In this document: piece after piece, positions 14,854 through 15,903 of the stretch
Numbering within the stretch: the first letter of the stretch is position 1
Layout of the letters: each line of letters begins with the position of its first letter
Source: JAAYLU01 sp964458805
Lineage (GTDB): Bacteria; Synergistota; Synergistia; Synergistales; Aminobacteriaceae
NCBI GenBank assembly: GCA_964458805.1
Contig: CAYWKH010000049.1
Span: 1-15,903, forward strand
Reading direction: 5' to 3'
DNA: 15,903 nt
The notes under the pieces: model-generated
The model's database searches: none
What the model was told of the DNA's origin: nothing
The model's input: the letters and a program-made list of their open reading frames with translations, nothing else
Made by a program: the position numbers and the translations under genes

Positions 14854-15285
14854 ATGATCGATTTAAGCGAATTCCTGCAGCCAGGCATGACGGGCGAGGT
14901 CAAGAAGACCGTCGACATCGACGACACGATCGGGACTTCTTCGCCATACCTTAACCAGTACCTGTCGACATCGGCCTGCGCGTCGCTCGCGGTGTCGGCC
15001 GCGATGGCGGCGACCGAGGGGAAGCTGCCCGAGGGTTACCTGTCGGTCGGGCGCAGGCTCGACCTGGAGCACCATGTGCCGGCGAAGATCGGGACCACCG
15101 TGATCGTCACCGCGACCCTCCGCGAGCTGAGGGGAAACCGGCTACTGTTCGACATCGCAGCCTCGGACGCCCTTGGAGTGGTGTTCAAGGCGGTCAACGA
15201 GAGGGCTGTGGTGAACCGCATCGGCCTGGATGAGAGGGGCGAGGAGCGGGCCAACCAGCTGAAGGAGCTCAGGCAGAAGCTCTGA
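14854..15285 (+). CDS. Hotdog-fold thioesterase, FlK-like
   Basis: A 143-residue single-domain protein resembling the fluoroacetyl-CoA thioesterase (FlK) branch of hotdog enzymes, which hydrolyse acyl-CoA thioesters. The central block EGYLSVGRRLDLEHHVPAKI and following TTVIVTATLRELRGNRLLFDI matches the family strand pattern, and EHH supplies the family's active-site His. The Glu expected in the helix before it (ME-AAA in FlK) is not seen; the matching stretch here reads LSTSACASLAV. It may therefore use different chemistry or act as a binding protein. The ATG at 14854 has GGAGGG 8 bases upstream. An in-frame ATG at 14707 would add 49 residues unlike the family, so it is rejected. No neighbour on its strand suggests its substrate. 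Confidence 0.82.
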   Translation: MIDLSEFLQPGMTGEVKKTVDIDDTIGTSSPYLNQYLSTSACASLAVSAAMAATEGKLPEGYLSVGRRLDLEHHVPAKIGTTVIVTATLRELRGNRLLFDIAASDALGVVFKAVNERAVVNRIGLDERGEERANQLKELRQKL

Positions 15286-15302
15286 CGCAAAAAGAGGACG
15301 AC

Positions 15303-15392
15303 ATCCGCAAGATGGCAAACCCGCCGAAAGGCGGGGACGCAAAGCCACGGGTCTTCCGCCCACGGGGGCGATGACGGCCGGGCCGCCGGAGG
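15303..15392 (+). ncRNA. Cyclic-di-GMP-I (GEMM) riboswitch aptamer
   Basis: The conserved GEMM-I core is readable: GGCAAAC at 15314-15320, a 6 bp stem (CCCGCC/GGCGGG, 15320-15335) capped by a GAAA tetraloop at 15326-15329, then GGGACGCAAAGCC at 15333-15345. The second arm starts ACGGGTCTT and ends GATGACGGCCGGGCCGCC (15370-15387), the usual 3' side of this class. The GAAA loop would dock into the second arm, and c-di-GMP would sit at the junction. The outermost helix boundaries are approximate. It lies between the thioesterase stop (18 bases upstream) and the sensor gene, and is directly followed by an intrinsic terminator, so it most likely controls transcription of the sensor gene. Confidence 0.93.
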
Positions 15393-15401
15393 AGCAAAAT
15401 A

Positions 15402-15441
15402 GCCGCGGCCTCCGGCCTTTACGGAGGCCGCGGCACTTTTT
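15402..15441 (+). terminator. Intrinsic terminator, expression platform of the riboswitch
   Basis: A perfect 13 bp stem (15402-15414 with 15422-15434) closes a 7-base loop and is followed by TTTTT at 15437-15441. It lies between the aptamer and the next gene's ribosome site. The 8 bases GCCGGAGG at 15385-15392, at the aptamer's 3' edge, are exactly complementary to 15409-15416. That helix would destroy the terminator stem, so the two folds are mutually exclusive. It could also terminate thioesterase transcripts. Confidence 0.92.
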
Positions 15442-15469
15442 CAGGGACGGCGATCGGGTCCCGAAAGCC

Positions 15470-15477
15470 AAGGAGGT
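15470..15477 (+). promoter_or_regulatory. Strong ribosome binding site of the sensor gene
   Basis: AAGGAGGT, near-perfect complement to the 16S rRNA tail, lies 8 bases before the ATG at 15486. It fixes the start of the truncated gene and lies downstream of the terminator, so it is transcribed only on read-through. Confidence 0.8.
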
Positions 15478-15485
15478 AGTTACCG

Positions 15486-15903
15486 ATGAGGATAAACTTG
15501 TTCAGGTTCAACAGGCTGGGGGCGCGCATTCTCGCCGTGGTTATAGTGCTCCTGGTGGCGTCGGTGGGGGGCATAGCCTTCTACGCGATGAGCATATCTG
15601 GCGAAAGCATCCAGAAGCTGGTAAACGACTACGAGATCGCTACCGCCAACTCCGTAGCGTTCGAACTTGACGCCACCTTCAACCGCTTCGACGGCATACT
15701 GCAGGCGCTGTCGGCGCTCATCACCACCCGCTTCCCCAACATGCCCAGCCCCGACATCGCCGACATAGTAATACCGCAGTTCGGGGCCCAGAACAGCAAG
15801 TTCATCAACGACCTGGGCATCCAGTCAAAAGAGGCGCGCAGGCTGTTCGTGATATTCAACCCGGAGATCTTCGGCGTCGCCAAGACCTACATGGCCGGCT
15901 TCG
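15486..15903 (+). CDS. Membrane sensor, probably a methyl-accepting chemotaxis protein (3' truncated)
   Basis: The first 139 residues are present; the gene runs off the window. A basic N-terminus (MRINLFRFNRLGAR) leads into one membrane helix (about 14-36, ILAVVIVLLVASVGGIAFYAM) and then an extracytoplasmic helical region (EIATANSVAFELDATFNRFDGILQALS) typical of the start of a Cache-type ligand domain. This layout is that of chemoreceptors and some sensor kinases or cyclases. The signalling domain lies outside the window, so the output is not proved. Control by a c-di-GMP riboswitch favours a motility or surface-behaviour receptor. Confidence 0.75.
   Translation, partial: MRINLFRFNRLGARILAVVIVLLVASVGGIAFYAMSISGESIQKLVNDYEIATANSVAFELDATFNRFDGILQALSALITTRFPNMPSPDIADIVIPQFGAQNSKFINDLGIQSKEARRLFVIFNPEIFGVAKTYMAGF

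Noticed and set aside
15475..15488. GGTAGTTACCGATG next to the sensor start, resembling the 3' motif of the Vibrio Vc2 aptamer
   Set aside because: The aptamer's own 3' element is already present at 15370-15387, and this sequence lies beyond the terminator. It is the ribosome-site context and the similarity is probably chance.
15371..15670. 99-codon frame overlapping the riboswitch
   Set aside because: It starts inside the aptamer, runs through the terminator and out of frame through the sensor gene; no ribosome site.

Overview
The window is about 16 kb of GC-rich bacterial DNA that nevertheless uses AGG (Arg) and ATA (Ile) codons often, with short gaps and strong GGAGG-type ribosome binding sites. 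Codon style, the TRAP transporter, the AcoAB-like dehydrogenase and the c-di-GMP riboswitch would fit an anaerobic amino-acid/organic-acid fermenter, for example Synergistota. That placement is inference; no rRNA or marker gene is present.

Layout. Positions 1-357 hold no credible gene. They are a patchwork of short repeats, a TCGGGACGAC/GTCATCCCGA core in both orientations, with one block duplicated. Next is a minus-strand metallo-beta-lactamase-fold hydrolase (358-1227), divergent from a plus-strand lipoate-protein ligase, lplA (1323-2294). From 14560 down to 2289 every gene is on the minus strand. In transcription order these are: ParA ATPase, an unrecognised ParA-linked protein, MntP manganese exporter, a GIY-YIG protein, a small membrane-anchored protein, a helical hypothetical protein, E1 alpha, E1 beta, TRAP DctP, DctQ, DctM, E2, E3 and a PAS-PAS-GGDEF diguanylate cyclase. 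To the right of parA a divergent promoter region leads to a plus-strand hotdog thioesterase (14854-15285). A c-di-GMP-I riboswitch with an intrinsic terminator follows, then the start of a membrane sensor/chemoreceptor-like gene that runs off the window.

How the genes fit together. The core is a catabolic cassette in which a complete three-subunit TRAP transporter lies between E1 and E2/E3 of a lipoyl-dependent 2-oxo acid/acetoin dehydrogenase. A lipoate ligase that could charge the E2 lipoyl domain lies just beyond. The simplest reading is uptake of a 2-oxo acid or related carboxylate and its oxidative conversion to acyl-CoA and NADH. The substrate cannot be read from sequence. The active-looking diguanylate cyclase at the cassette's end and the c-di-GMP riboswitch at the other end of the window suggest that c-di-GMP signalling matters in this organism; a direct link between the two is speculative.

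Most noteworthy: the riboswitch-terminator with a visible competing helix; the TRAP-in-dehydrogenase arrangement; an E2 with two tandem subunit-binding domains, the second shortened; a ParA with a non-ParB partner carrying a basic N-terminal peptide; and the repeat patchwork at the left edge.
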